Positions 1 through 5,841 of a stretch of 7,313 nucleotides of DNA are shown one piece after another (the stretch's first letter is position 1; every line of letters starts with the position of its first letter). The position numbers were made by a program, and so were the translations under genes. Origin of the DNA: JALYXS01 sp051003795. Lineage in GTDB: Bacteria; Acidobacteriota; Terriglobia; Bryobacterales; Bryobacteraceae. The notes beneath the pieces are model-generated. The model was not told the DNA's origin. It worked only from the letters and a program-made list of their open reading frames with translations, and did not search any database. Location of the stretch: NCBI GenBank assembly GCA_051003795.1, contig JBPCKZ010000155.1, forward strand, positions 1 through 7,313. Reading direction: 5' to 3'.

Positions 1-63
1 CTCGAGCCGGGCAAACAGACTACGTACGCCATCGGGAAGATCGATTCGGAAGAGGCGGTCTGA
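1..63 (+). CDS. C-terminal fragment of a convergent plus-strand gene (product unknown)
   Basis: Frame 1 is open from the window edge for 20 codons (ending GKIDSEEAV) and stops at TGA 61-63. Sixteen of the 20 codons end in G or C, like the real genes here. It ends 12 bases before a strong hairpin and faces the minus-strand RRM gene, which is the usual layout for two convergent genes sharing a terminator. The fragment is too short for any family to be recognised, so no function is given. It could also be chance: 20 open codons in GC-rich DNA is weak evidence by itself. Confidence 0.4.
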   Translation, partial: LEPGKQTTYAIGKIDSEEAV

Positions 64-66
64 GTC

Positions 67-103
67 AAAAAGCAGGGGCCGCGAACGATATCGTTCGCGG
101 CCC
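67..103 (-). terminator. Rho-independent terminator of the RRM gene, possibly bidirectional
   Basis: Bases 76-103 form a perfect 28-base palindrome (half-site GGGCCGCGAACGAT). On the minus strand it starts 9 nt after the TGA stop of the RRM gene and is followed, after CTGC, by five T residues (67-71). This fits an intrinsic terminator for the minus-strand gene. On the plus strand the same hairpin is followed by the T-rich GGAATTATTT, so it may also end the convergent gene that stops at 63, though less convincingly. Confidence 0.85.
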
Positions 104-112
104 GGAATTATT

Positions 113-553
113 TCAGTAGCGGTTGCGTCCGCCGCCGCCACCACCGCCACCGCTGCGGTTGCCGCCACCGCCGCTGCCTCCGCCGTAGCCGCCGCGTCCG
201 CCGCCGCCGCCGCCACCGCCGCCGGGACGACCGCCGCCGCCTCCGCCGCCCCCGCTATAGCCGCCGCGACTTCCGCCGCCTCCCGCTCCGCCGCCCCCAC
301 CCGGTTTCGGGGGACGCGCCTCATTGATAACCAGCGCGCGGCCCATGAATTCCTTGCCGTGGCAAGCTTCCACCGCGCGGTCCGCCAAAGCGTCGTCGTT
401 GATTTCGACGAAGCCAAAGCCCCGCGGCTCATTGGAAAATTTATCGCGAACCAGGGTCACGGCGTCGACATTGACTCCGTTCTGTTGAAACCAGCTTTGC
501 AATTCGGACTCGGAACCCTGATACGGCAGATTCCCTACGTAAAGTTTCTTCAC
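113..553 (-). CDS. RRM-domain RNA-binding protein with glycine-rich (RGG-like) tail
   Basis: A 146-residue protein that should bind single-stranded RNA in the cytoplasm. One RRM fold fills residues 2-80, with RNP2 at 4-9 (LYVGNL) and RNP1 at 44-51 (RGFGFVEI); the aromatic residues Y5, F46 and F48 that stack on RNA are all present. Residues 85-146 are about three-quarters glycine, with runs of 8-9 Gly broken by R, Y, S and N (RGGY at 96-99 and 120-123, RNRY at the end), a low-complexity tail like those of plant and cyanobacterial glycine-rich RNA-binding proteins. The start is GTG with AAGGAG seven bases upstream. Bacterial relatives are often cold-inducible RNA chaperones; placement downstream of pnp, itself a cold-shock-linked RNase in other bacteria, fits an RNA-metabolism role, but that role is inferred. 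The RRM call is firm; the cellular function is unknown. Confidence 0.93.
   Translation of the reverse strand: MKKLYVGNLPYQGSESELQSWFQQNGVNVDAVTLVRDKFSNEPRGFGFVEINDDALADRAVEACHGKEFMGRALVINEARPPKPGGGGGAGGGGSRGGYSGGGGGGGGRPGGGGGGGGGRGGYGGGSGGGGNRSGGGGGGGGRNRY
120..300. repeat. CCGCCGCC-type simple-sequence tract encoding polyglycine
   Basis: Nearly the whole stretch consists of imperfect CCG/CCA/CCT triplets on the plus strand (GGN glycine codons on the minus strand), inside the RRM gene. Different glycine codons are mixed, so the tract is not a pure microsatellite. It still has several runs where slippage in units of three would change the tail length without shifting frame. Confidence 0.8.
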
Positions 554-560
554 AACTGCT

Positions 561-566
561 CTCCTT
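561..566 (-). promoter_or_regulatory. Shine-Dalgarno site of the RRM gene
   Basis: AAGGAG on the minus strand lies 7 nt before the GTG codon at 553-551. It decides the start of the RRM gene, because the non-ATG codon puts the RNP2 strand at the expected distance from the N-terminus. Confidence 0.85.
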
Positions 567-586
567 AACGCTCGTTACGGAATTTG

Positions 587-619
587 CTCCCACGAGACGG
601 GAGTCCTGAAGGGCAGGAT
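587..619 (-). promoter_or_regulatory. Two small hairpins in the RRM gene leader
   Basis: Within the 181-bp spacer between pnp and the RRM gene, CTCCC (587-591) pairs with GGGAG (599-603), and TCCTG (604-608) pairs with CAGGA (614-618). The two 5-bp stem-loops lie next to each other, about 20-55 nt upstream of the Shine-Dalgarno site. They may structure a long 5' leader, as in cold-shock mRNAs, but no known riboswitch class is recognised and short stems arise easily by chance. Confidence 0.25.
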
Positions 620-689
620 CAAAACGGTCGGAGGCAGATGCAGACGTCTACACCGCACTGAGTTCTTCCGCTCCAGCTACTCGCATTTA

Positions 690-718
690 ATGTTGACGGC
701 TTGACAACGCATTGTCAA
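690..718 (-). promoter_or_regulatory. Candidate promoter with overlapping inverted repeat (RRM gene)
   Basis: On the minus strand TTGACA (718-713) is a perfect sigma-70 type -35 box. Seventeen bases on is CAACAT (695-690), only a 3/6 match to a -10 box, so the promoter is provisional. The -35 box is one arm of the perfect inverted repeat TTGACAATGCGTTGTCAA (7-bp arms at 701-707 and 712-718), and a third TTGAC lies at 693-697. A repressor or activator dimer could bind here. The repeat begins 16 bases after the pnp stop, so it could instead be a stem-loop at the 3' end of the pnp mRNA, though no T-run follows. Confidence 0.4.
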
Positions 719-734
719 ATCACGCATGGTCCAA

Positions 735-2846
735 TCACGCGCCAGTCCCGGTCTTCAGCTTCTCGCGCTGCTCGCGCAACACCGCCTTCCGGCTGAGCTT
801 GATTTTGTTGCCCTCGAGCGCCAGCACCTTCACCAGGATCTGATCGCCTTCCTTCAACTCGTCGCGCACTTCCTTGATGCGGTTCTCGGCGATCTCGCTG
901 ATGTGCAGCAAACCGTCCGTTCCGGGAAAAATCTCGACGAACGCGCCGAAATCGACTAGCCGCACCACTTTGCCCAAATAGGTTTTGCCCACTTCGGCGG
1001 TCGCGGTGATGTCGGAGATAATCTGCATCGCCTTTTTGGCCGAAGCCTCGTCGCTCGATGCCACGTGAATCGTGCCGCTATCGTCCACGTCGATCTTCGC
1101 GCCGGTTTGCTCGACGATGCCGCGAATGACTTTGCCGCCCGGTCCGATGACGTCGCGGATTTTATCGACCGGGATCTGCATGGTGTAAATGCGCGGAGCG
1201 TATTGCGACATATTGCCGCGGGGCTCGGAAAGCGCCTCGTTCATGCGGTCCAGGATGTAGAGCCGGCCTTGGCGGGCCTGCTCCAACGCTTCTTTCATGA
1301 TGGCGGTGGTCACGTTCGGCACCTTGATATCCATCTGTAGCGCGGTGATGCCCTCGCGCGTGCCGGCAACCTTGAAATCCATGTCGCCGTAGTGATCTTC
1401 CGCGCCCGCGATGTCGGTCAGAACCGCGTACTGGTCGCCTTCTTTCACCAAGCCCATGGCGATGCCCCCAACCGCGGCGGTCATCGGAACGCCCGCATCC
1501 ATCAGCGCCAGACTCGCGCCGCAAACGCTCGCCATCGAGCTCGAACCGTTCGATTCCAGAATGTCGCTGACCACGCGAAGCGTGTACGGGAAGGCCGCTT
1601 CATCGGGAATCGCGGCGCTTACGGCACGCTCGGCCAAGGCCCCGTGCCCAATCTCGCGACGGCCCGGGCCGCGCATGAATCCGACTTCGCCAACGCTAAA
1701 CGGCGGGAAATTGTAGTGCAGCATGAAGCGCTTAGAGGCTTCGCTGCCGGGTTCGAGCAGCTCGATGCGCTGTTCGTCGTCCTTGGTGCCGAGCGTGACC
1801 GTCACCAGGGCTTGCGTTTCCCCGCGCGTGAATACGGCCGAGCCGTGGACCCGCGGCAGAACGCCGGTTTCAACCGTAATCTTCCGGATCTCATCGAACT
1901 TGCGGCCGTCGGGGCGGCGATGCCGCTTCAACATCTCGTCGCGGAAAATCCGCTCTTTCAATAGGTCGTAAAGCTTGCCCGCGCTGGGCTGCTTCGCCTC
2001 TTCCACCGACTCGATTACCCGCTTCTTGATCTCGGAGATCTTGCTGTAGCTTTCAAGCTTGGGGTATTTTTGAGTGTTCATCGCGTCGGTCAAATCCGCG
2101 CGGAACGATTGCTCGATCTGGTTGTAAAGCTCCCGGTCGATCTCGGGCGAATGAAAGACCCGCTTGGTTTTGCCGCACTTGTCCGCCATTTCTTTGATGG
2201 TGAGGGCAATTTTGCGGCAAGCGTCGTGGCCGAACTCGATGGCCTCGAGCACATGCTCTTCGGACACGTGTTTCGCGCCCGCTTCCACCATCACGATGCC
2301 GTCTTCGGTACCGGTGACGACGATATTCAGTTTCGATTCACGGCCTTCGGAATACGAGGGATTCGCGACGGGCTTGCCGTTGACGAACCCGACCCGCACC
2401 GCGCCGATGTGATGGGCGAACGGGATGTCGGAAATCGCCAGCGCGGCGGACGCGCCGATGATGCCGAGCACGGCGGGGTCCTGTTCGGGATCGGCCGAGA
2501 GAACCATGGCGATGATTTGCGTCTCGCACATGTAGCCTTCGGGGAACAGCGGACGGATGGGGCGGTCGATGAAGCGGCTGGTCAGGATCTCCTTTTCCGA
2601 CATGCGGCCTTCGCGTTTGATGAATCCGCCCGGAAACTTGCCCGCGGCGTAGGTATATTCGCGATAATCGACGGTGAGCGGAAAAAATGCCGCGCCCGGC
2701 TTGGGTTGCTCATTCGCGCAGGCGGTCACCAGGACCACCGAATCGCCGGAGCGGACGACTACCGAACCGTTCGCCTGCTTGGCGAGGCGGCCCGTCTCCA
2801 GGGTGATCTTGCGGCCACCCAAATCCACTTCAAATGTGTTTGTCAT
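735..2846 (-). CDS. pnp: Polyribonucleotide nucleotidyltransferase (PNPase)
   Basis: A 703-residue phosphorolytic 3'-5' exoribonuclease that degrades RNA to nucleoside diphosphates and can add tails; it normally works as a cytoplasmic trimer. Seen in order: first RNase PH domain (about 5-140, with VDYREYTYAAGKFPGG near 58-73), helical linker (about 145-235), second RNase PH domain (from RPDGR at 311), KH domain with GXXG loop IGPGGK (567-572), and S1 domain (about 620-690, VDFGAFVE at 631-638). The phosphate-binding SNGSSSMASVCG (432-443) and the aspartates D484 and D490, matching E. coli D486 and D492, are intact. Length is normal for the family. I chose ATG 2846 because the following residues match usual PNPase N-termini; an in-frame ATG at 2891 adds 15 residues. 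Neither start has a clear Shine-Dalgarno sequence. It follows rpsO, the classical arrangement. Confidence 0.97.
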   Translation of the reverse strand: MTNTFEVDLGGRKITLETGRLAKQANGSVVVRSGDSVVLVTACANEQPKPGAAFFPLTVDYREYTYAAGKFPGGFIKREGRMSEKEILTSRFIDRPIRPLFPEGYMCETQIIAMVLSADPEQDPAVLGIIGASAALAISDIPFAHHIGAVRVGFVNGKPVANPSYSEGRESKLNIVVTGTEDGIVMVEAGAKHVSEEHVLEAIEFGHDACRKIALTIKEMADKCGKTKRVFHSPEIDRELYNQIEQSFRADLTDAMNTQKYPKLESYSKISEIKKRVIESVEEAKQPSAGKLYDLLKERIFRDEMLKRHRRPDGRKFDEIRKITVETGVLPRVHGSAVFTRGETQALVTVTLGTKDDEQRIELLEPGSEASKRFMLHYNFPPFSVGEVGFMRGPGRREIGHGALAERAVSAAIPDEAAFPYTLRVVSDILESNGSSSMASVCGASLALMDAGVPMTAAVGGIAMGLVKEGDQYAVLTDIAGAEDHYGDMDFKVAGTREGITALQMDIKVPNVTTAIMKEALEQARQGRLYILDRMNEALSEPRGNMSQYAPRIYTMQIPVDKIRDVIGPGGKVIRGIVEQTGAKIDVDDSGTIHVASSDEASAKKAMQIISDITATAEVGKTYLGKVVRLVDFGAFVEIFPGTDGLLHISEIAENRIKEVRDELKEGDQILVKVLALEGNKIKLSRKAVLREQREKLKTGTGA

Positions 2847-3004
2847 TGTTAACGAGGTGTTTGGTCGAGGTACGTTCCTCAACTTCTCCATTTGTGAAAT
2901 ATGCGAGGGGAGACGACAGGAAGGAACAGCCGCGATAGCGACGATAGCAGCGGTTGTGAAAGTCTTCCATCCAACAGAGGACTGGAACGACGCGCGAGTG
3001 AACC
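2847..3004 (-). other. rpsO-pnp intergenic spacer with a possible stem-loop
   Basis: The 158-bp gap has no Shine-Dalgarno sequence before pnp and no GC-rich terminator with a T-run. On the minus strand AGTCCTC (2983-2977) can pair with GAAGACT (2967-2961) around a 9-nt loop, with one mismatch. A second small stem, GAGG/CCTC (2880-2877 with 2870-2867), lies just upstream of the pnp start. In E. coli this spacer carries a pnp promoter and an RNase III-cut stem for PNPase autocontrol; the stems here are candidates only. CGATAGC occurs twice at 9-base offset (2933-2939, 2942-2948). Confidence 0.3.
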
Positions 3005-3274
3005 CTAGTGGCGAATGCCCAGTCTTTGCAGAACACCCTTATAGCGTTCGGGACTGTTGTTTTTCAGGTACGTCAGAAGCCGGCGCCTTTTGGCGACCAT
3101 GATCAACAGCCCTCTACGCGAGGCATGGTCCTTTTTGTGCGTTTTGAAATGCTCCGTGAGCTGCGAAATGCGCGCGCTCAGGATTGCAATTTGTGCTTCG
3201 GGCGAGCCCGTATCGGACTTGTGAATCTGATTCTTCTGAAGAATCTGCCGTTTTACGTCAATCGCCAGTGCCAT
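3005..3274 (-). CDS. rpsO: 30S ribosomal protein S15
   Basis: An 89-residue protein, the normal size for bacterial S15, which binds the 16S rRNA central domain early in small-subunit assembly and forms a bridge to the large subunit. The signature DTGSPEAQI (21-29), the rRNA-contacting KDHASRRGLL (48-57) and the basic AKRRRLLTYLK (61-71) are all conserved. The ATG at 3274 gives the standard MAL start; the frame extends further upstream, but those extra 28 residues do not resemble S15 and overlap the end of the TPR gene. AAGGAG lies 14 nt upstream, longer than usual. pnp follows 158 bp downstream. In other bacteria S15 represses its own translation through leader structure; no specific structure is proven here. 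Confidence 0.98.
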   Translation of the reverse strand: MALAIDVKRQILQKNQIHKSDTGSPEAQIAILSARISQLTEHFKTHKKDHASRRGLLIMVAKRRRLLTYLKNNSPERYKGVLQRLGIRH

Positions 3275-3288
3275 TACAGGGGTTGCTA

Positions 3289-3294
3289 CTCCTT
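3289..3294 (-). promoter_or_regulatory. Shine-Dalgarno site of rpsO with unusually long spacing
   Basis: AAGGAG on the minus strand is the only good ribosome-binding site before rpsO. It stands 14 nt from the ATG at 3274 instead of the usual 5-9 nt, and no other ATG, GTG or TTG in frame lies between. Folding of the intervening TAGCAACCCCTGTA may be involved in S15 autocontrol, but that is speculation. Confidence 0.55.
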
Positions 3295-3329
3295 GTCTTC
3301 TCTTTTTCTCGTTTTGATACTCATGTAGG

Positions 3330-3358
3330 ATATCACAGTTAGTGTTGCAAATTGTCAC
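3330..3358 (-). promoter_or_regulatory. Weak candidate promoter for rpsO-pnp
   Basis: GTGACA (3358-3353, 5/6 match to the -35 consensus) and TGATAT (3335-3330, 3/6 match to the -10 consensus) are separated by exactly 17 bp, overlapping the last codons of the TPR gene. Transcription starting a few bases on would give a leader of about 50 nt before rpsO. Such matches occur by chance, and rpsO could also be read through from the TPR gene. Confidence 0.3.
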
Positions 3359-4610
3359 TTAATCGTTGTAGGGAGGTCCTGGCGACTTCAGCCTGCTGGA
3401 TGTCGAACTTCGGATTGAGGGCCAGGGCGCGGTCCAGATATTTCTTCGCATCCGCTTTTCGGCCCAGCGCGTCGGCGATCATGCCGGCATGATAGTAAAA
3501 CAATGGTTCGGGCGAGTTGAGGGCCAGCGCCTTCGCGCCCGCATCCGCCGCGGCCGCGTATTGCTTGCGCTTGAACAGCACCCAGGCGAGCGCGTCGTAC
3601 GTGTAGACATCGGGCCGGACGGCAATCTCATTTTGCGCGAGCTCGAGCGCGCGATCCAAATTGCGATCTCGATCCGCATAAATGATGGCCAAATTGCGAT
3701 TGGTCTTCTCGTTCGCCGACCGCGCCAGGGTCTCGATGACTTCCAGTAATTGCTTCTGCCGCTTGCTCTCCGCCGGTTTTCCCGCGCGTTGGTACAATTC
3801 CTCGAGCGCGGCCGCATATTCGGGGAGCGGCACGGACGCTTGCGCGCGCTTGTACGACTCGATCGCTTCGGCCGTACGATTCTGCGCCGCCTCGATACTC
3901 CCCAAGCCTGCGTACGCCGGGTAGTAGTTGGGAAAGACGTTGAGCGATTCGCGGAACGCGGCGGCGCCCTCCGGTAACTTTCCTATCTTGAAGTACATTT
4001 TTCCGAGGTCGGCGAGACACCAGGCCTTGTTCTCGGGCGTGGCGGCAGCTCCCGAAATAGCGGCTTTCATCAAAGAGATCGCGCCATCCGGATCGCCGGT
4101 GACGAAGTGGTAATACGATAGGCGGTTGTAACTCGACAGATCCGGGCGAAGCGCCGCCATGCGCTCGTAGGCCTTCCTGGCTTGATCGTACTTGCCCAGT
4201 TCCATCGAAGCGTCCCCGAGCGTTCCCCAGTTCCAGGGATCGTCGCGGAAGAATTCGGTCATTGCCTGGGAGTACTCTTCCACTTGTTTGAACTCGTGGC
4301 GTTCCATGCCGATCTCGCTGCGGAGGCGTAGGGCGGGGTAGTTTCCCGCGTCGCGCGCGAGCAGGTCGTCGACGATTTTCGAAGCGCGATCGAGATAGCT
4401 GAAGTCGACCGTCTCGCGCATTTTCTGGATGTACGCCTTGGCGAGGGCCGTTTCGCCGCCGGCGGTCTTGCTGAGAGCGGCAATGCGCTCGTCGGTGGTC
4501 TGCGGCCGCTGCGCGAAAGCCGCGCAGGATGCAAACATACATTCGCAGAATATGAATATGATGAATGTGAATGTGGCGCGGGCACTCGTGCCTGCCGTGT
4601 CCCCACTCAT
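3339..4610 (-). CDS. Secreted tetratricopeptide-repeat (TPR) protein
   Basis: A 423-residue protein built almost entirely of TPR helical hairpins, which form protein-binding superhelices. Clear units are at about 125-158, 196-229, 230-263, 335-368 and 369-402 (pattern such as ALGRKADAKKYLDRALALNP), with degenerate ones between. The N-terminus looks like a signal peptide: charged stretch 1-12, hydrophobic 13-33 (TFTFIIFIFCECMFASCAAF) and possible cleavage after AFA34-region, so periplasmic export is likely. Codons 1-12 are encoded by one half of the 105-bp palindrome, and the next nine by a hexamer repeat. The ATG overlaps the aminotransferase stop as ATGA, so translation may be coupled; no Shine-Dalgarno site is seen. 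An alternative ATG at 4538 would leave too short a signal. The gene ends 64 bp before rpsO. The partner and role are unknown. Confidence 0.85.
   Translation of the reverse strand: MSGDTAGTSARATFTFIIFIFCECMFASCAAFAQRPQTTDERIAALSKTAGGETALAKAYIQKMRETVDFSYLDRASKIVDDLLARDAGNYPALRLRSEIGMERHEFKQVEEYSQAMTEFFRDDPWNWGTLGDASMELGKYDQARKAYERMAALRPDLSSYNRLSYYHFVTGDPDGAISLMKAAISGAAATPENKAWCLADLGKMYFKIGKLPEGAAAFRESLNVFPNYYPAYAGLGSIEAAQNRTAEAIESYKRAQASVPLPEYAAALEELYQRAGKPAESKRQKQLLEVIETLARSANEKTNRNLAIIYADRDRNLDRALELAQNEIAVRPDVYTYDALAWVLFKRKQYAAAADAGAKALALNSPEPLFYYHAGMIADALGRKADAKKYLDRALALNPKFDIQQAEVARTSLQRLSDNLQH
4548..4574. repeat. Degenerate hexamer tandem repeat (GAATRT)
   Basis: On the plus strand the pattern is GAATAT, GAATAT, GAT, GAATGT, GAATGT. 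It runs directly into the left arm of the 105-bp palindrome, sharing its first two bases. In the TPR gene it encodes TFTFIIFIF, the hydrophobic core of the predicted signal peptide. Its A/T richness contrasts sharply with the surrounding GC-rich coding DNA. Confidence 0.7.
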
Positions 4611-4677
4611 GGGGACACTTGCTTCGAACTGGTGTCCACACCATTGTGGACACGGCAGGCACGAGTGCCCGCGCCAC
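4573..4677. repeat. 105-bp composite palindromic repeat (REP/BIME- or MITE-like)
   Basis: Perfect 30-bp inverted arms lie at 4573-4602 and 4648-4677. Nested inside are two more perfect hairpins with 9-bp stems and 4-nt loops: 4597-4605 with 4610-4618, and 4632-4640 with 4645-4653. Each outer arm also contains the small palindrome GGCACTCGTGCC. The centre (4619-4631) holds TTCGAA. The layout is two near-mirror halves, like a paired REP unit. No open reading frame for a transposase is present, so any movement would need help from elsewhere. It spans the junction of the aminotransferase and TPR genes and supplies coding sequence to both. Confidence 0.9.
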
Positions 4678-5841
4678 GAGACAGAAATTTTGCAAGGCGT
4701 TCCATCGCCGGTTCGAGGATCGACATGTCCGCCGCGTAGCAGAGCCGCACCGAGCCCTCCCCGCCGGCGCCAAACGCCACGCCGGGCGCGATGCCAAGCT
4801 TGGTTTCCATCAATAGCCGCTTGCAGAAACCAAACGAATCCGCGAGACCCTCGATGCGCGGAAATAAATAAAAAGCTCCGTCGGGTTTCGGAACGATCAC
4901 GCCCGGCATTTGCCGCAGCGCGTCCAAACAGAAATCCCGATTCCGTTTCAGCCGCTCCAGCATTTCCACCAGTTCACGCTCGCCCTCGAGCAGCGCCGTT
5001 TCCGCCGCCTTCTGCGCGAAGCTCGCCGCGTGGGAAACGATAAATTCGTTCAACTGCGTGGCTTTCCGCGCAAGGTCCCGGCGGGCGACAAGCCAGCCGA
5101 CCCGCCACCCCGTCATGCAATAGCTTTTCGAAAACGAGTGAACCACCATCACCGCGTCGTCGCGCGTGGCCTTGCGTAAAATCGATGGGACCGGAGTGCC
5201 GAGGGCCTCGGTCGCATAAAACAGCCGGTCGTAAACCTCGTCCGCCATTAGCCACAAATCGTGGCGCCGGAAAAATCGAGCAGCCGGTCTTGATCGCTTT
5301 CGGTTGCGACCCAACCGAGCGGGTTCGAAGGCGACGTATAGAGCAGCAGCCGCGTGCGGGAATTTACCGCCGCTTCAAGCGCATCGAAATCAATTTCGTA
5401 CAGATCGCCGCGCAATGGCTGCGGAACCTGCCGGACGACCGCGTTCGCCATCGCGACAATCGACGATCCATTGGGCCAGGCAGGCGTCAGTACGAGCGCT
5501 TCATCGCCGGGATCGAGCACCGCGCGGATGCCGACATTCAGCGCTTGCACTCCGGACGCCGCGATCACGATTTCGTTTGCCGGATCGAGCGTTACGCCCT
5601 GAAGATCCCGATAGTGCCGCGCGATGGCGCCGCGAAGCGAAGGCAGCCCGGCATTTTCCGTGTAGTAGGTGAACCCATCGGCGAGCGCCTGGGTGGCGGC
5701 CCGCTTGATGTATTCGGGCGTGGGCAGATTCGATTCGCCGAAGTAGAGGCGCAGCACTCCGTCCATCGGCATCGCGATCTCCGCAAGCTCGCGAATCCGC
5801 GAGTGTGGAACGCGCTCGACGGATTCGGCGACGCCCGCCAC
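4607..5841 (-). pseudogene. Class I/II PLP-dependent aminotransferase, interrupted by a frameshift
   Basis: Two reading frames, 5841-5248 and the frame ending at 4607, together make one fold-type I aminotransferase of about 411 residues, close to the usual aspartate-aminotransferase-like size. After joining, key residues are intact: N173 in SNPLGW, D201 and Y204 in ADEVYDRL, the PLP-binding lysine K239 in HSFSKSYCMTGWRVG, and substrate-carboxylate R366 in GSVRLCYA. The frame breaks near 5267-5275 (GATTTTTCCGG), where one base seems missing between LLDF and RRHDLWL. The GTG start at 5841 directly follows the purF TAG, with GGAAGG 8 nt upstream. The last ~23 residues (RGAGTRACR onward) and the TGA come from the 105-bp palindrome, not the enzyme family. 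The substrate cannot be told from sequence. A sequencing error is a real alternative to a true pseudogene. Confidence 0.88.

Noticed and set aside
1..6. CTCGAG (XhoI site) at the first base as a cloning junction
   Set aside because: A single six-base match in GC-rich DNA is not evidence of a cloning boundary, and the same hexamer can occur by chance.
701..718. The TTGACAA palindrome as an intrinsic terminator of pnp
   Set aside because: The stem is short and A/T-rich and no T-run follows on the minus strand, so a promoter/operator reading is preferred.
2070..2852. Plus-strand open frame of 260 codons antisense to pnp
   Set aside because: It lies entirely within the conserved pnp gene; composition is the His/Arg/Asp-rich type expected of an antisense shadow.
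4573..4677. Reading the 105-bp palindrome as a transcription terminator or CRISPR repeat
   Set aside because: No T-run follows on either strand, it contains start and stop codons of flanking genes, and it is not repeated at regular spacing in the window.
3628..4797. 389-codon minus-strand frame overlapping the TPR gene
   Set aside because: Very Arg-rich with no domain; it is the alternative frame of the real TPR and aminotransferase genes.
5246..5314. The aminotransferase as two separate genes with a start at 5314
   Set aside because: The 5314 start gives an Arg-rich leader unlike the family and no Shine-Dalgarno site; both halves align as one continuous fold-type I enzyme.
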